A stretch of 64,000 nt of DNA. Source: an uncultured bacterium. Its GTDB lineage: Bacteria > Hydrothermota > Tepidihabitantia > Tepidihabitantales > DTDR01. Every line of letters begins with the position of its first letter. Position 1 is the stretch's first letter. Under the pieces are notes generated by a model. That model was given only the letters and a program-made list of their open reading frames with translations, ran no database searches and was not told where the DNA came from. Of the stretch, positions 25,804 through 35,233 are shown one piece after another. Location: NCBI GenBank assembly GCA_938040315.1, contig CALHQW010000025.1, positions 1 to 64,000 of the forward strand. Reading direction: 5' to 3'. The position numbers and the translations under genes are program-made.

Positions 25804-26478
25804 ATGAGTGTGTTACAAGAGAATGTTAAAGAGCAAGTAAGAGAAATTTTTAAGGATTTAAAAAATATAGTTAAGTTAGTTGTTTTTACTCAGGAGAGTT
25901 TAGTTACCCTACCAACTTTTGAATGTGAGACCTGTCGAGATAACCGAATTTTAATGGAAGAACTTGCTTCCCTTTCGGATAAAATAAGTATTGAGGTTTA
26001 TGATTTCTTAAAGGATGAAGAAAAGAAAAATCATTATGGAATTGATAAAATACCGGCAACTGCAATAATTGGTGAAAAGGATTATGGAATTAGATTTTAT
26101 GGGCTACCAGCAGGTTATGAATTTTCGACAATTATTCACGCAATAAAATTAGTATCAGAAGGCGAAAGTAAAATAAGCGAGGTAAACAAAGGGAAATTGG
26201 CTACTTTTACTAAACCAATACACATTCAAGTTTTTGTTACTTTGACCTGTCCTTATTGTCCCCAGGCTGGTTATCTTGCTTATCAATTAGCAATGGCAAG
26301 TGATTTAATAAAAGCCGATGTGATAAACGCTGGTGAATTTCCCCAACTGGCACAAAGATATAATGTCTTTGCTGTACCAAAAATTGTGATTAATGAGAGT
26401 ATCCAATTTGAAGGCGCCTTACCAGAAGATGCTTTTGTAGAAAAAATAATTATGGCTCATAATACTCAAATTGAATGA
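25804..26478 (+). CDS. pdo: Protein disulfide oxidoreductase (two thioredoxin folds)
   Basis: 224 residues with two glutaredoxin/thioredoxin-fold units. The first has CETC (Cys41, Cys44). The second has CPYC (Cys149, Cys152) in VTLTCPYCPQAGYLAY. Each unit has its cis-Pro region (IPATAIIG and VPKIVIN). This two-domain layout is typical of PDO proteins of thermophiles, which form or reduce protein disulfides and pass electrons from thioredoxin reductase to peroxiredoxin. It is the last gene of the oxidative-stress operon. The symbol is descriptive. Confidence 0.9.
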   Translation: MSVLQENVKEQVREIFKDLKNIVKLVVFTQESLVTLPTFECETCRDNRILMEELASLSDKISIEVYDFLKDEEKKNHYGIDKIPATAIIGEKDYGIRFYGLPAGYEFSTIIHAIKLVSEGESKISEVNKGKLATFTKPIHIQVFVTLTCPYCPQAGYLAYQLAMASDLIKADVINAGEFPQLAQRYNVFAVPKIVINESIQFEGALPEDAFVEKIIMAHNTQIE

Positions 26479-26847
26479 TTTTCCAAAGATATTAAAATTT
26501 CTCTGCCGTTGGGGGAATAGTCTACCAGATAGTCTAGGAGAAAGAAGTCTTCTTAAAAGTTAATTTTATCTTGATAAAAAATATAAATTTTAAAAAGGAG
26601 GATTTTAAGGATTTCCAAAGAGTAATAAATATAGATTTTAATGAATAATTTCTGCTAATTTTAGAAAGAAGTTTATTTAGGATTCTTAAAAAGGAGTTAG
26701 CAAAATAGGAGGAAGATAAGGATAAAATACCCATTTTCTTATATTTATCTTTCCTTATCTTAGGGAGTATTAAGCCCATAACTATGGTATTACTTATCTA
26801 TTTTTACAACTTGATTTTTTAATCCAATTTTTTATAATCAAGTAAAA
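26479..26847. other. Gene-free spacer with inverted repeat
   Basis: A 369-bp AT-rich stretch with no convincing gene. It holds an inverted repeat, AAGATAAGG (26713-26721) and CCTTATCTT (26753-26761), separated by 31 nt, and a short direct repeat ATAGTCTA near 26517-26540. Several AGGAGG-like strings occur without a following open frame. The promoter for the next gene is at its right end. Confidence 0.6.
26811..26838 (+). promoter_or_regulatory. Promoter of the DUF5916-like gene
   Basis: TTGATT (26811-26816), a 16-nt spacer and TATAAT (26833-26838). The ATG at 26848 is 9 nt downstream with no Shine-Dalgarno, so the leader would be 0-3 nt. Confidence 0.7.
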
Positions 26848-28989
26848 ATGATTTTTCTACTTTTATTTCTTCTAAGTAAGAATTTCTTAGAAGTTAATAA
26901 AATAGATAGAGTTTTTATTGATGGAATAGAAGAAGAAGTTTGGCAATTAGCAGATTCCCTAATTATTAATAAACAATTTTCTCCTTATTATGATTCTCTT
27001 GCAAGTTATCAAACAGTTGTAAAGGTTTTACAAGATAGAAATAATTTGTATTTTCTTATTAAAACTAATTTCCAAAAGGATAGACCAAATACTTCTTTAA
27101 GTGGTGATTTAGATCGTTATTATATTTATCTTGATCCAACCCTTTCTAAATTGAATGCTTATTGTTTCTCAATTAATGGAGTTAATAAGCGAACCACAAG
27201 ATTAATATTAGATGATGGAAGAAGAGAAGAAATCTGGGAAGGGGTATTTGAAAGCAAGGCAAAAATTCATAAAGATATCAATAATAATTATATATTGGTT
27301 TGTGAACTTAAAATCCCCTTTAAAAATTTTCGCTATAAAAAAGATATAAATGAATGGGGGTTTCAAATAAAAGTATATTATCAAAAGAAAAAAGAGACTT
27401 GCTTTTTTCTTTTGCCTGAACAAATAGAAGGTATGAGGGTATCAAAATTTGCTACTTTAAGAAAGGTTTTTCCCCATTCCGAAGGAGTTGGTATGGAAAT
27501 CTATCCGGTTGGAGTTTTAAAGAATGAGTATTATATTCCTCGTGATAAAGAGAGATTAGGAAAAATTTTGCCCTGGGCTGGTTTAGATATTGCTTATAAA
27601 AAAGAAGATAAACAGATAAATTTAACCTTTTTACCCGATTTTGCGGAAATTGAATCTGATCCCTTCACAATGACTTTAGGAAAATATGAAATTTTTTATC
27701 CAGAAAGAAGACATTTTTTCATTGAAGGTAAAAATTATTTTGAACCAGCAACAATGGAGATGGAGTTATATACACCGATTAATGTTTTTTATTCAAGAAG
27801 GATTGGCAGAAAAATGCGTGATTTTTTTGATGGAAGAATAATTTATTCATCGGAAGTACCAATATTGAGTGGTTTGAAATTTATTGGAAAAATAAAAAGA
27901 TATGAGATTGGCTTCTTGAATTCTTTAACCGGCAAAGAGGCTACTTCATTAGATACTGCTTTTTATACCAATTGGAATGTTTTCAGAATAAAAAGATATT
28001 TCTTTACCAATTCAGAGATTGGTTTTCTTTTCACCAATAAATATGATATAGAAAAAAGAGGATATTTCTCTAATTTTGATAATGATGGTGCTTTAAGATT
28101 TGGCAAAAATCAATTTTTATGGCAGATAGTTGGTAATAAAAATAGAAATGAAAATTTAGGATATGCTATCCAAAATGGTGGAATTTACTATTTAACAAAA
28201 AATCTCGTTACTTTTTATAGTATGCGATATGTAAATAAAAATTTTAATATTGATTCAACCGGCTATGCTAATCTCTCTCCTGGTGACAAAAATGGAAGTT
28301 TAGGAATGAGTTTTGTTGGGTTTCCTCAAAGTAGAAAAATTAGTGAATATAGTTTTACCACTTCTTGCTGGATAGGAAAAGAGATTAGTGATATTGATTG
28401 GTCAAGCACCAGTGGAATAGCATTTAATATTAACTTTGCACAACCACTTCTTTCTTATTATAACTATTTTGCCTATGGGAAATGTTTTAAAGGCACAGTT
28501 AAATATCATTATATTGGAATAAATAATAATCTATCCTTTTGGATTGGACAGGTAAATTTTTGGTTAGGGAGTTGGATCGGAAGGTCTTATAATTATTTAA
28601 GAAATTTTGTTTCTTGGCAAGCATACTCTTGGTTTAATTTTCAATTACCTTTTTTAAATAGGTTTTATTTAGATCTAATTATTAATAGTTGGTCAGAGTT
28701 TGATACCTTAAATAAATTTTTATCAACCACTTTAAGTCCCACTTTTTATCTTGGATATAAATTTAGTCCTTATACAGAAATTGTATTTTATTCTAACCCT
28801 CCTTTAAGTTATCAACCTTCTCAATTTAATATCTTTCAAACAAGAATTGCCTTGTATTATCATTGGGAAATAAAACCAAAATCGAAGATTTATTTTATAA
28901 TAAATGAACTTTTTATAAAAAAGGATAATAAATGGCAGGAGAACGAAAGGATATTAGCCATTAAAATAAAATATTTTTACTGGTTTTAA
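26848..28989 (+). CDS. Carbohydrate-binding-like / DUF5916 outer-membrane protein
   Basis: 713 residues. A short signal peptide is followed by a family-9 carbohydrate-binding-like domain (about 15-190: IDRVFIDGIEEEVWQLAD and LVCELKIPF). A beta-barrel-like DUF5916 region follows, with signature FLPDFAEIESDPFTMTLG, then EIFYPERRHFFIEG and NVFYSRRIGRK, and many Tyr/Trp-rich strands to the end. Related proteins occur in outer membranes of Bacteroidetes-like and candidate-phylum bacteria; the substrate is unknown. It has its own promoter and clpC follows with another. Confidence 0.8.
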   Translation: MIFLLLFLLSKNFLEVNKIDRVFIDGIEEEVWQLADSLIINKQFSPYYDSLASYQTVVKVLQDRNNLYFLIKTNFQKDRPNTSLSGDLDRYYIYLDPTLSKLNAYCFSINGVNKRTTRLILDDGRREEIWEGVFESKAKIHKDINNNYILVCELKIPFKNFRYKKDINEWGFQIKVYYQKKKETCFFLLPEQIEGMRVSKFATLRKVFPHSEGVGMEIYPVGVLKNEYYIPRDKERLGKILPWAGLDIAYKKEDKQINLTFLPDFAEIESDPFTMTLGKYEIFYPERRHFFIEGKNYFEPATMEMELYTPINVFYSRRIGRKMRDFFDGRIIYSSEVPILSGLKFIGKIKRYEIGFLNSLTGKEATSLDTAFYTNWNVFRIKRYFFTNSEIGFLFTNKYDIEKRGYFSNFDNDGALRFGKNQFLWQIVGNKNRNENLGYAIQNGGIYYLTKNLVTFYSMRYVNKNFNIDSTGYANLSPGDKNGSLGMSFVGFPQSRKISEYSFTTSCWIGKEISDIDWSSTSGIAFNINFAQPLLSYYNYFAYGKCFKGTVKYHYIGINNNLSFWIGQVNFWLGSWIGRSYNYLRNFVSWQAYSWFNFQLPFLNRFYLDLIINSWSEFDTLNKFLSTTLSPTFYLGYKFSPYTEIVFYSNPPLSYQPSQFNIFQTRIALYYHWEIKPKSKIYFIINELFIKKDNKWQENERILAIKIKYFYWF

Positions 28990-29018
28990 TTGACTTTTAA
29001 ACAATTTTAGGTTAAAAT
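28990..29018 (+). promoter_or_regulatory. clpC promoter, leaderless type
   Basis: TTGACT (28990-28995), a 17-nt spacer and TAAAAT (29013-29018). The ATG at 29024 begins 5 nt after the -10 box, so the transcript should begin at or just inside the start codon. Confidence 0.65.
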
Positions 29019-29023
29019 AAAGT

Positions 29024-31456
29024 ATGCAGGATAGATTTACCAATCGTTTAAGAAAGGTTATTAATATTGCCCGCCAAGAAGCAATCAGAATGCATCATGA
29101 TTATATCGGTTCTGAACATTTACTTTTAGGTATTGTAAAAGAGGGCGAAGGAGTTGCCGCATTAGTTTTATCCAATTTAGGGATTGAAAAGGATGAATTG
29201 ATTTCGGCAATTGAGAATGCAATAAGTTATGGTAAAACACCTATAATTCTTGGAGAAATTCCTTTAAATCAGGAGGCAAGGAGGATTTTAAATTATGCGA
29301 TGGAAGAGGCAAGGAGGATGAATCATTCTTATATTGGTACCGAGCATCTTTTATTAGGAATATTAAGAGAAGAACAATCGGTAGCCGCTCAAGTTTTATT
29401 TTCCTTAGGAATTGATATTGATATTGTTCGTAGCGAAATAATGAAAGTTTTAGAAGGCGAGGCAGTTGGTCAATCTATTCCGAGAGGTAAATCTAAAACA
29501 CCCGCCTTAGATTATTTTTCAAGAGATTTAACCCAATTGGCAAGAGAAGATAAACTTGACCCAATTATTGGTAGAGAGAAAGAGATTGAGCGGGTTATCC
29601 AAATACTGGTGAGAAGAAAAAAGAATAATCCGGTTTTGATTGGTGAAGCGGGTGTTGGTAAAACCGCAATTGTTGAAGGACTTGCCCAGAGAATTGTTGA
29701 AGGAAGAGTTCCTTCTTTATTAAAAAATAAAAGAGTTTTGGCATTAGATTTACCAGCGCTGATTGCGGGCACAAAATATCGGGGACAATTTGAAGAGAGA
29801 ATGAAGACAGTGCTTAATGAGATAACCAAATCCGGCGATGTTATTCTTTTTATTGATGAGTTACACACAATTGTTGGTGCTGGTGCAGCCGAAGGAGCGA
29901 TTGATGCTTCTAATATATTAAAACCAGCATTAGCCAGAGGAGAAATTCAATGTATTGGTGCCACTACTTTTGAAGAATATCGAAAGTATATTGAGAAACA
30001 TTCAGCATTGGAAAGAAGATTCCAACCGATCATTGTTGAGCCACCTTCTGTTGCCGAAACGATAAAAATTTTACAAGGTTTAAAAGAAAAATACGAATTA
30101 CATCACGGTGTGATTTATACTGATGAAGCCTTAGAGGCTTGTGCTTATCTTGCAGATCGATATATTACTGACCGCTATTTGCCCGATAAGGCAATTGATG
30201 TGATGGATGAAGCAGGTGCCCGAGTAAAATTGTTAAGACCTGTCTTCAATCCAGAGATTGAAGAATTGGAAAGAAGAATTGAAAGAGTAAAAAAATTAAA
30301 AGAAGAAGCAGTGAAGAAGCAGGAATTTGAAAAAGCAGCAGAAATTAGGGATGAACAGCGAAGATTAACAGAAATTTTAAAGAAAAAGAGAAAGGAAATT
30401 GAAAAGAAGGGCGGTTTTCCAGTGGTTGTTCCCGAGGATATTGCCCAGGTTGTTTCTATGTGGTCAGGAATTCCTTTACAAAGAATTGAAGAGAGTGAGC
30501 AACAGCGCCTTTTAAAAATGGAGGAGGAGTTAAAGAAGAGGATTGTTGGTCAAGATCATGCAATTGAAGCAGTAGCTCAGGCAACAAGAAGAAGTCGGGC
30601 AGGAATAAAAGATCCAAGAAGACCAATTGGTTCCTTTATCTTCTTAGGTCCAACAGGTGTTGGTAAAACTGAATTGGCAAGGGTTTTGGCCAAGTTTCTT
30701 TTTGGGCATGAAGATGCTTTGGTGAGGCTTGATATGTCAGAATATATGGAAAAATTTAATGTTTCCCGATTAATTGGTGCACCACCTGGTTATGTTGGTT
30801 ATGAAGAAGGAGGCCAATTAACTGAAAAAGTAAGAAGAAAACCTTATTCAGTGGTTTTATTTGATGAGATTGAAAAAGCCCATCCTGATGTTTTTAATAT
30901 TTTATTACAAATTTTGGAAGATGGCCAATTAACTGATGCTTTTGGTCGCAGAGTTAATTTTAGAAACTGTGTAATTATTATGACCTCTAACATTGGTACA
31001 GCAGAAATAAGAAAATCAAGTGGTTTTGGTTTTGCTTCCGGTAGTCCAGAAGAGAGTTATGAAAAGATGAAAGAGAGAATTTTGATGGAAGTGAAAAAAG
31101 TTTTTCGACCAGAATTTATTAACCGGGTAGATGAAATTATTGTGTTTAGACCATTAGGAAAAGAAGAGATGGAAAAGATTGTCGATATTCAGATTAACGA
31201 TATTAATGAAAGGTTAAAAGAAAAGGGTTTAAGATTAGTTTTATCACCGGAAGCAAAAGAGGTTCTTGTAGAGCAGGGTTTTGATCCAGAATATGGTGCT
31301 CGACCATTAAAGCGGGCAATAAGAAGATTGATTGAAGACCCCTTAGCCGAAGAGATTCTAAGAGGAAAATTTAAAGAAAGTTCCATTGTCTATATTGAAA
31401 GGGAAGGAAACGAATTGCGTTTTGTGGCCAAAAAACCAGAAGAATTAAAAGTTTAA
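29024..31456 (+). CDS. clpC: ATP-dependent Clp protease ATPase subunit ClpC
   Basis: 810 residues. Two N-terminal Clp repeats (about 3-145) carry [17 protein letters not shown] and [20 protein letters not shown]-1 has Walker A GEAGVGKT; a UVR/linker region (about 410-460) follows; AAA-2 has Walker A GPTGVGKT and [13 protein letters not shown]. The C-terminal part ends with [11 protein letters not shown]. ClpC unfolds proteins for ClpP, which is not encoded here. No mcsA or ctsR precedes it. BamA follows after 9 bp, so both may be on one transcript, an unusual pairing of protein quality control with outer-membrane assembly. Confidence 0.97.
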   Translation: MQDRFTNRLRKVINIARQEAIRMHHDYIGSEHLLLGIVKEGEGVAALVLSNLGIEKDELISAIENAISYGKTPIILGEIPLNQEARRILNYAMEEARRMNHSYIGTEHLLLGILREEQSVAAQVLFSLGIDIDIVRSEIMKVLEGEAVGQSIPRGKSKTPALDYFSRDLTQLAREDKLDPIIGREKEIERVIQILVRRKKNNPVLIGEAGVGKTAIVEGLAQRIVEGRVPSLLKNKRVLALDLPALIAGTKYRGQFEERMKTVLNEITKSGDVILFIDELHTIVGAGAAEGAIDASNILKPALARGEIQCIGATTFEEYRKYIEKHSALERRFQPIIVEPPSVAETIKILQGLKEKYELHHGVIYTDEALEACAYLADRYITDRYLPDKAIDVMDEAGARVKLLRPVFNPEIEELERRIERVKKLKEEAVKKQEFEKAAEIRDEQRRLTEILKKKRKEIEKKGGFPVVVPEDIAQVVSMWSGIPLQRIEESEQQRLLKMEEELKKRIVGQDHAIEAVAQATRRSRAGIKDPRRPIGSFIFLGPTGVGKTELARVLAKFLFGHEDALVRLDMSEYMEKFNVSRLIGAPPGYVGYEEGGQLTEKVRRKPYSVVLFDEIEKAHPDVFNILLQILEDGQLTDAFGRRVNFRNCVIIMTSNIGTAEIRKSSGFGFASGSPEESYEKMKERILMEVKKVFRPEFINRVDEIIVFRPLGKEEMEKIVDIQINDINERLKEKGLRLVLSPEAKEVLVEQGFDPEYGARPLKRAIRRLIEDPLAEEILRGKFKESSIVYIEREGNELRFVAKKPEELKV

Positions 31457-31465
31457 ACAAAATCG

Positions 31466-33667
31466 GTGTTTAAAAAATCTTTATTTTTCTTTCTTTTCTC
31501 TTTTCTTTTTTCACAAGTAATTTATCAAGTCCGCGCAAAAACTGAATTTGTTGATACCTTAACCATTCTCAATTTATGTGGAATAAAACCAAAGGAAAAT
31601 TTCTCTTCGGAAAAAGTGGCCCAAGCAATTAAAAAGATTTACAAAAGTGGTCTTTTTAGTGAAATTAAAGTGGAAACAACAATTACTAATAAAGGGATAA
31701 TTTTAATTTTCAATACCAAAGATAATCCTTTGTTAAGAGATATTCTTTTTTCAGGCAATCAAAAAGTTAAAACTAAAGAGTTAAAAGAAAAAATTAAATA
31801 TAAAAAGGGCGAAGTAATTAGTGAATATAAAATATTTAATTATCGAAAGGAAATCCTTAATCTTTATAAAGAAAAAGGGTTTGTGGCACCAAAAGTTTTT
31901 TATACTAAATCGGAGAGAGATTCTCAAAATATGATAACCATTACTTTCCATATTGAAGAAGGTAAAAAATACAAAATAAAAAAGATAAATCTGATTGGTG
32001 TTAGAAATTTAAAAGAAAATAAGATAAAAAGGAAATTGGTTAATAAAGAAAAGAGATGGTATCGGAAAGGAATTTTTAAAGATGAGGAGTTTAAAAAGGA
32101 TTTGACAAGAATAATTGATTATTATAAAGAGAATGGTTTTTTACAAGCCAAGATTGTTAATTATGAATTAAAAAGCGAAGGCGATTGGCTCGAAATTAAT
32201 ATTCATTTAGAAGAAGGAAAAAGGTTTTATGTAGGAAAGATTAATTTTAGTGGCAATAATTTCTTTAGCGTGGAGAATTTAAGAAAAACAATAAAATTGA
32301 AAGAAGGCGATTATTATAATGTAAAAAAGATGAATTTAAGTTTGCAGGAATTATATAATCTTTATCAAGAAGAAGGTTTTTTATATTGTCAGATTAATCC
32401 GATTGAAGAGATTAGAAATGATACAGTTGATGTTAATTATGAGATAAAAGAAGGAAAATTAGTTAAAATCCGATTGGTTAATATTGAAGGTAACGAACGG
32501 ACAAAAGACAAAGTTATCAGAAGAGAGATTGTTACTTTACCCGGTGATTTGTTTAAGAAATCGTTATTAATAAGAAGCCAAAGAAATATTTTCAACTTGG
32601 GATTTTTTGAAGATGTGAGTGTGGATTTTACACCAGTAGATAGTGAAAATATTGATTTAAATTATAAAGTGAAAGAGAAAGTGACCTTTGGGCAAGTAAG
32701 TGCTAGTATTTCTTATTCTCAGAAAGAAAAGATTGTTGGTGGTTTTGAAATCTCTCAGCCCAATCTTTTTGGTAATGGTCAAAAGATTTATTTAAAATTA
32801 GAAAAGGGTGGCGCAATTACTAATTTTCAAATAGGTTTTGAAGAGCCCTACCTCTTTGATATTCCTTTTTCTTCTGGTTTCAATTTGTTATACTATTCCT
32901 ATTCTTATGATTATTATGATAAACTTGATCGAAATCTTTCTTTTAATTTTTCCTTCCCAATATTTTTGGATTATACAAAAATTTATTGGGGATTGAAATT
33001 GGGGAGTAGTTATATTCCACCAAAAAGTATTAAAGATACGAAAGTGCCAAAAGAAATTTATCGGGATACAATAAAAAAAGTTTATCTTTTGCCCAATTTT
33101 TCTATTGTAAGGGATGCACGGGATTATATTTTTAATCCGAGTGCTGGTTCTTATTATTTATATTCTTTGGATATTTCAACTTTAAAGATTAATTTTTTAA
33201 GGCAAGTATTTGATGTGCGCATTTATTTTCCATTGTTTTGGAAGTTTTCCTTAATGGCAAGAACAAGGATTGGTTATCTTACTGAATTAAGAAAAAATGA
33301 TACGGTGCCGTTATATGAAAGATTTTATTTAGGCGGAGTTGGTGAGGAAGGTATTCGGGGTTATCCCGACCGTTCAATTTCACCAATAAAAGAGGGTTAT
33401 TTAGTAGGTGGTAAGGCAATGACCATTTTTAATTTGGAATATAAGTTGAAATTAGCCTATTACCTTTCTTTTATTGCTTTCTTTGATTGCGGAAATTGTT
33501 TTGAAGATTTAAATAAGATAAATTTTGGAACCTTTAAAAGAGGAATTGGTGTTGGTGTGCGAGTAGAAGTACCAATGTTAGGATTGATTGGTTTTGATTT
33601 AGGATACGGATTTGACCGTGAAGGAAATAAATTAGAACCCCATTTCCAATTTGGCAAAACTTTCTAA
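31466..33667 (+). CDS. bamA: Outer membrane protein assembly factor BamA (Omp85)
   Basis: 733 residues from GTG. A signal peptide (about 1-20) is followed by a series of POTRA domains (about 25-410), seen as repeated VxxIxxxGN patterns such as DILFSGNQKVKTKELKEKI, KIKKINLIGVRNLKENKI and VRLVNIEGNERTKDKVI. The C-terminal Omp85 barrel (about 420-733) contains GGVGEEGIRGYPDRS and ends in Phe. It should insert beta-barrel proteins into the outer membrane. It has no Shine-Dalgarno and lies 9 bp after clpC. Its end overlaps the convergent rnhB by 4 bp. Confidence 0.93.
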   Translation: MFKKSLFFFLFSFLFSQVIYQVRAKTEFVDTLTILNLCGIKPKENFSSEKVAQAIKKIYKSGLFSEIKVETTITNKGIILIFNTKDNPLLRDILFSGNQKVKTKELKEKIKYKKGEVISEYKIFNYRKEILNLYKEKGFVAPKVFYTKSERDSQNMITITFHIEEGKKYKIKKINLIGVRNLKENKIKRKLVNKEKRWYRKGIFKDEEFKKDLTRIIDYYKENGFLQAKIVNYELKSEGDWLEINIHLEEGKRFYVGKINFSGNNFFSVENLRKTIKLKEGDYYNVKKMNLSLQELYNLYQEEGFLYCQINPIEEIRNDTVDVNYEIKEGKLVKIRLVNIEGNERTKDKVIRREIVTLPGDLFKKSLLIRSQRNIFNLGFFEDVSVDFTPVDSENIDLNYKVKEKVTFGQVSASISYSQKEKIVGGFEISQPNLFGNGQKIYLKLEKGGAITNFQIGFEEPYLFDIPFSSGFNLLYYSYSYDYYDKLDRNLSFNFSFPIFLDYTKIYWGLKLGSSYIPPKSIKDTKVPKEIYRDTIKKVYLLPNFSIVRDARDYIFNPSAGSYYLYSLDISTLKINFLRQVFDVRIYFPLFWKFSLMARTRIGYLTELRKNDTVPLYERFYLGGVGEEGIRGYPDRSISPIKEGYLVGGKAMTIFNLEYKLKLAYYLSFIAFFDCGNCFEDLNKINFGTFKRGIGVGVRVEVPMLGLIGFDLGYGFDREGNKLEPHFQFGKTF

Positions 33668-34287
33668 ATTATTTTTATTCTCCATTTTTTACGAATTATC
33701 GGCAGGCAATTATTATAATATTTTTTTAAAAATTCTATTGTTTTCTTATCGCCCGGATAACCCGAACCGAAATCACCGTATTTCTTTTTTAAATTTTTTA
33801 TAATTCTCTCTCTTTCTACTTTGGCAATTATTGAGGCAGCGCTCACTACCGCATATTTTTTATCCGCCTTATTTTCTCCAATAATTTTACCAAAGAAGTT
33901 CTTTTCTTTTAATAAATTTTTTAAATCTTGGCAATATTTTTTTATTCCCTTTTGATTTACTGGACAATCAAAATATAAAATAGTTGGTCTTAATTTCTCA
34001 ATAATTTTTGCCATATTTTTAAGTTCTAAAAAATTAAGATTATATTTATCAATAATTTTTGGTGGTATTCTCTTTATAATTATTCTCTTAGCAATCTCTT
34101 TTATTTTTTTTGCTAATTTCTCTCTTTTATTAGGTTTAAGTAGTTTTGAGTCCTTTACTCCAATTTCTTTTAATTTTAGAATATCTTTTTCTTCTATTAA
34201 TACTCCACAAAGGACCATTGGTCCAATTATACATCCTCTACCGGCTTCATCAATACCTAAAATATAATTTTCTTTATTCAACTTCAA
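33664..34287 (-). CDS. rnhB: Ribonuclease HII
   Basis: 207 residues, normal length. Catalytic acidic residues lie in GIDEAGRGCIIGPMV (DEAGRG motif, about 12-17) and in TILYFDCPVN. The conserved KADKKYAVVSAASIIAKVERE follows. It cleaves RNA in RNA-DNA hybrids, including single ribonucleotides in DNA. It is the last gene of a four-gene minus-strand operon after the phosphohexomutase gene, glmS and a lipoprotein gene, overlapping the lipoprotein gene by 14 bp. Its stop overlaps the stop of bamA on the other strand. Confidence 0.96.
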   Translation of the reverse strand: MKLNKENYILGIDEAGRGCIIGPMVLCGVLIEEKDILKLKEIGVKDSKLLKPNKREKLAKKIKEIAKRIIIKRIPPKIIDKYNLNFLELKNMAKIIEKLRPTILYFDCPVNQKGIKKYCQDLKNLLKEKNFFGKIIGENKADKKYAVVSAASIIAKVERERIIKNLKKKYGDFGSGYPGDKKTIEFLKKYYNNCLPIIRKKWRIKII

Positions 34288-35233
34288 AGGTTTTTAGAAT
34301 TACCTCTAATTGAAGTAGATTGTTTAATTTTTTTTCACCGGGATAAAATAAAGTGCCATCAATCAAATAAAATTTATCCTTATAATTAAAGGCGTAAGAG
34401 ATAAAAGGACCACCAATAATATCTTTATCATTCTGCCACACTCCCATAATTTTCAAAGATAATTGATTTAAAAAATAAGTGGTCTCATAATAAGTATACT
34501 CCCTTAAAATATAATCACCATTATAAAATTTTATCGTTAAACTATCTCTTAAATCAGCAATCTTTTTGGGTATTAATTCTCTTTTTTTATTATCAAAATA
34601 GATAAAGATGGATCTATCCGGATAGTGGGTAAAAAGATAGATAAAATTCTCCTTTTTATACTCTTCTTTTAAGAAATATCTTTTAGGAACCTTAAAAGCG
34701 AAAGAGTAATTTTCTTTTAAATATTTTATTTTTTCTTTGTCAATACCAATGGAATAAGTGTAGAGATGGATAAGATGATAAAGATGCTCTAAAAGAGAAT
34801 AAAAGATACGCTTTTCATATCTTTTTAAACCCTCTTTTAATAAATTTTTATCATTACTAACAAAAATAAATATCTGCTGATTTTTGCCGTATAACTCTTT
34901 TAGACGAAAGAAGCCAAAGGTATCTTTTTTAACAATTTCAATTTTATCGCCAATCAAATCAGAGATAAATTCATCAGATATTGTACCGATTAAAAAGAGA
35001 GTAGAGAAATCTTTTAATAAAGGAAAACTTGCTAAATTTTTATATCTAATAGTAAAATAAGACTCGGGTTGAGGAGTATAAACTTTCTTTTCTAATATCT
35101 TAGAAATTATGTCTCTTATTTCATTTTCATATTCGGTAAAAATAATTACTTCTCTTAATTTACCAATTGTCGGTGGTAAAGGAGAACAAGAAAATAAAAA
35201 AAGAATAAAAATTAATAATTTTATTATATTCAT
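34274..35233 (-). CDS. DUF4837-like lipoprotein
   Basis: 319 residues. The lipoprotein signal ends in FILFLFSC (Cys16). The region IIFTEYENEIRDIISKIL, a central part with RYKNLASFPLLKDFSTLFLI and the C-terminal VWQNDKDIIGGPFISYAFN plus LLQLEVILKT resemble the DUF4837 family described from Bacteroidetes, as I recall. Function unknown; it is predicted to be periplasmic or anchored to a membrane. It overlaps glmS by 1 bp and rnhB by 14 bp. A conserved place beside cell-wall precursor genes would suggest an envelope role, but this is inference. Confidence 0.7.
   Translation of the reverse strand: MNIIKLLIFILFLFSCSPLPPTIGKLREVIIFTEYENEIRDIISKILEKKVYTPQPESYFTIRYKNLASFPLLKDFSTLFLIGTISDEFISDLIGDKIEIVKKDTFGFFRLKELYGKNQQIFIFVSNDKNLLKEGLKRYEKRIFYSLLEHLYHLIHLYTYSIGIDKEKIKYLKENYSFAFKVPKRYFLKEEYKKENFIYLFTHYPDRSIFIYFDNKKRELIPKKIADLRDSLTIKFYNGDYILREYTYYETTYFLNQLSLKIMGVWQNDKDIIGGPFISYAFNYKDKFYLIDGTLFYPGEKKLNNLLQLEVILKTFEVE

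Noticed and set aside
26534-26779. 81-codon minus-strand frame in the spacer before the DUF5916-like gene
   Set aside because: Low-complexity Ser/Lys/Phe-rich translation, no Shine-Dalgarno or promoter, and it crosses an inverted repeat; looks like chance in AT-rich DNA.
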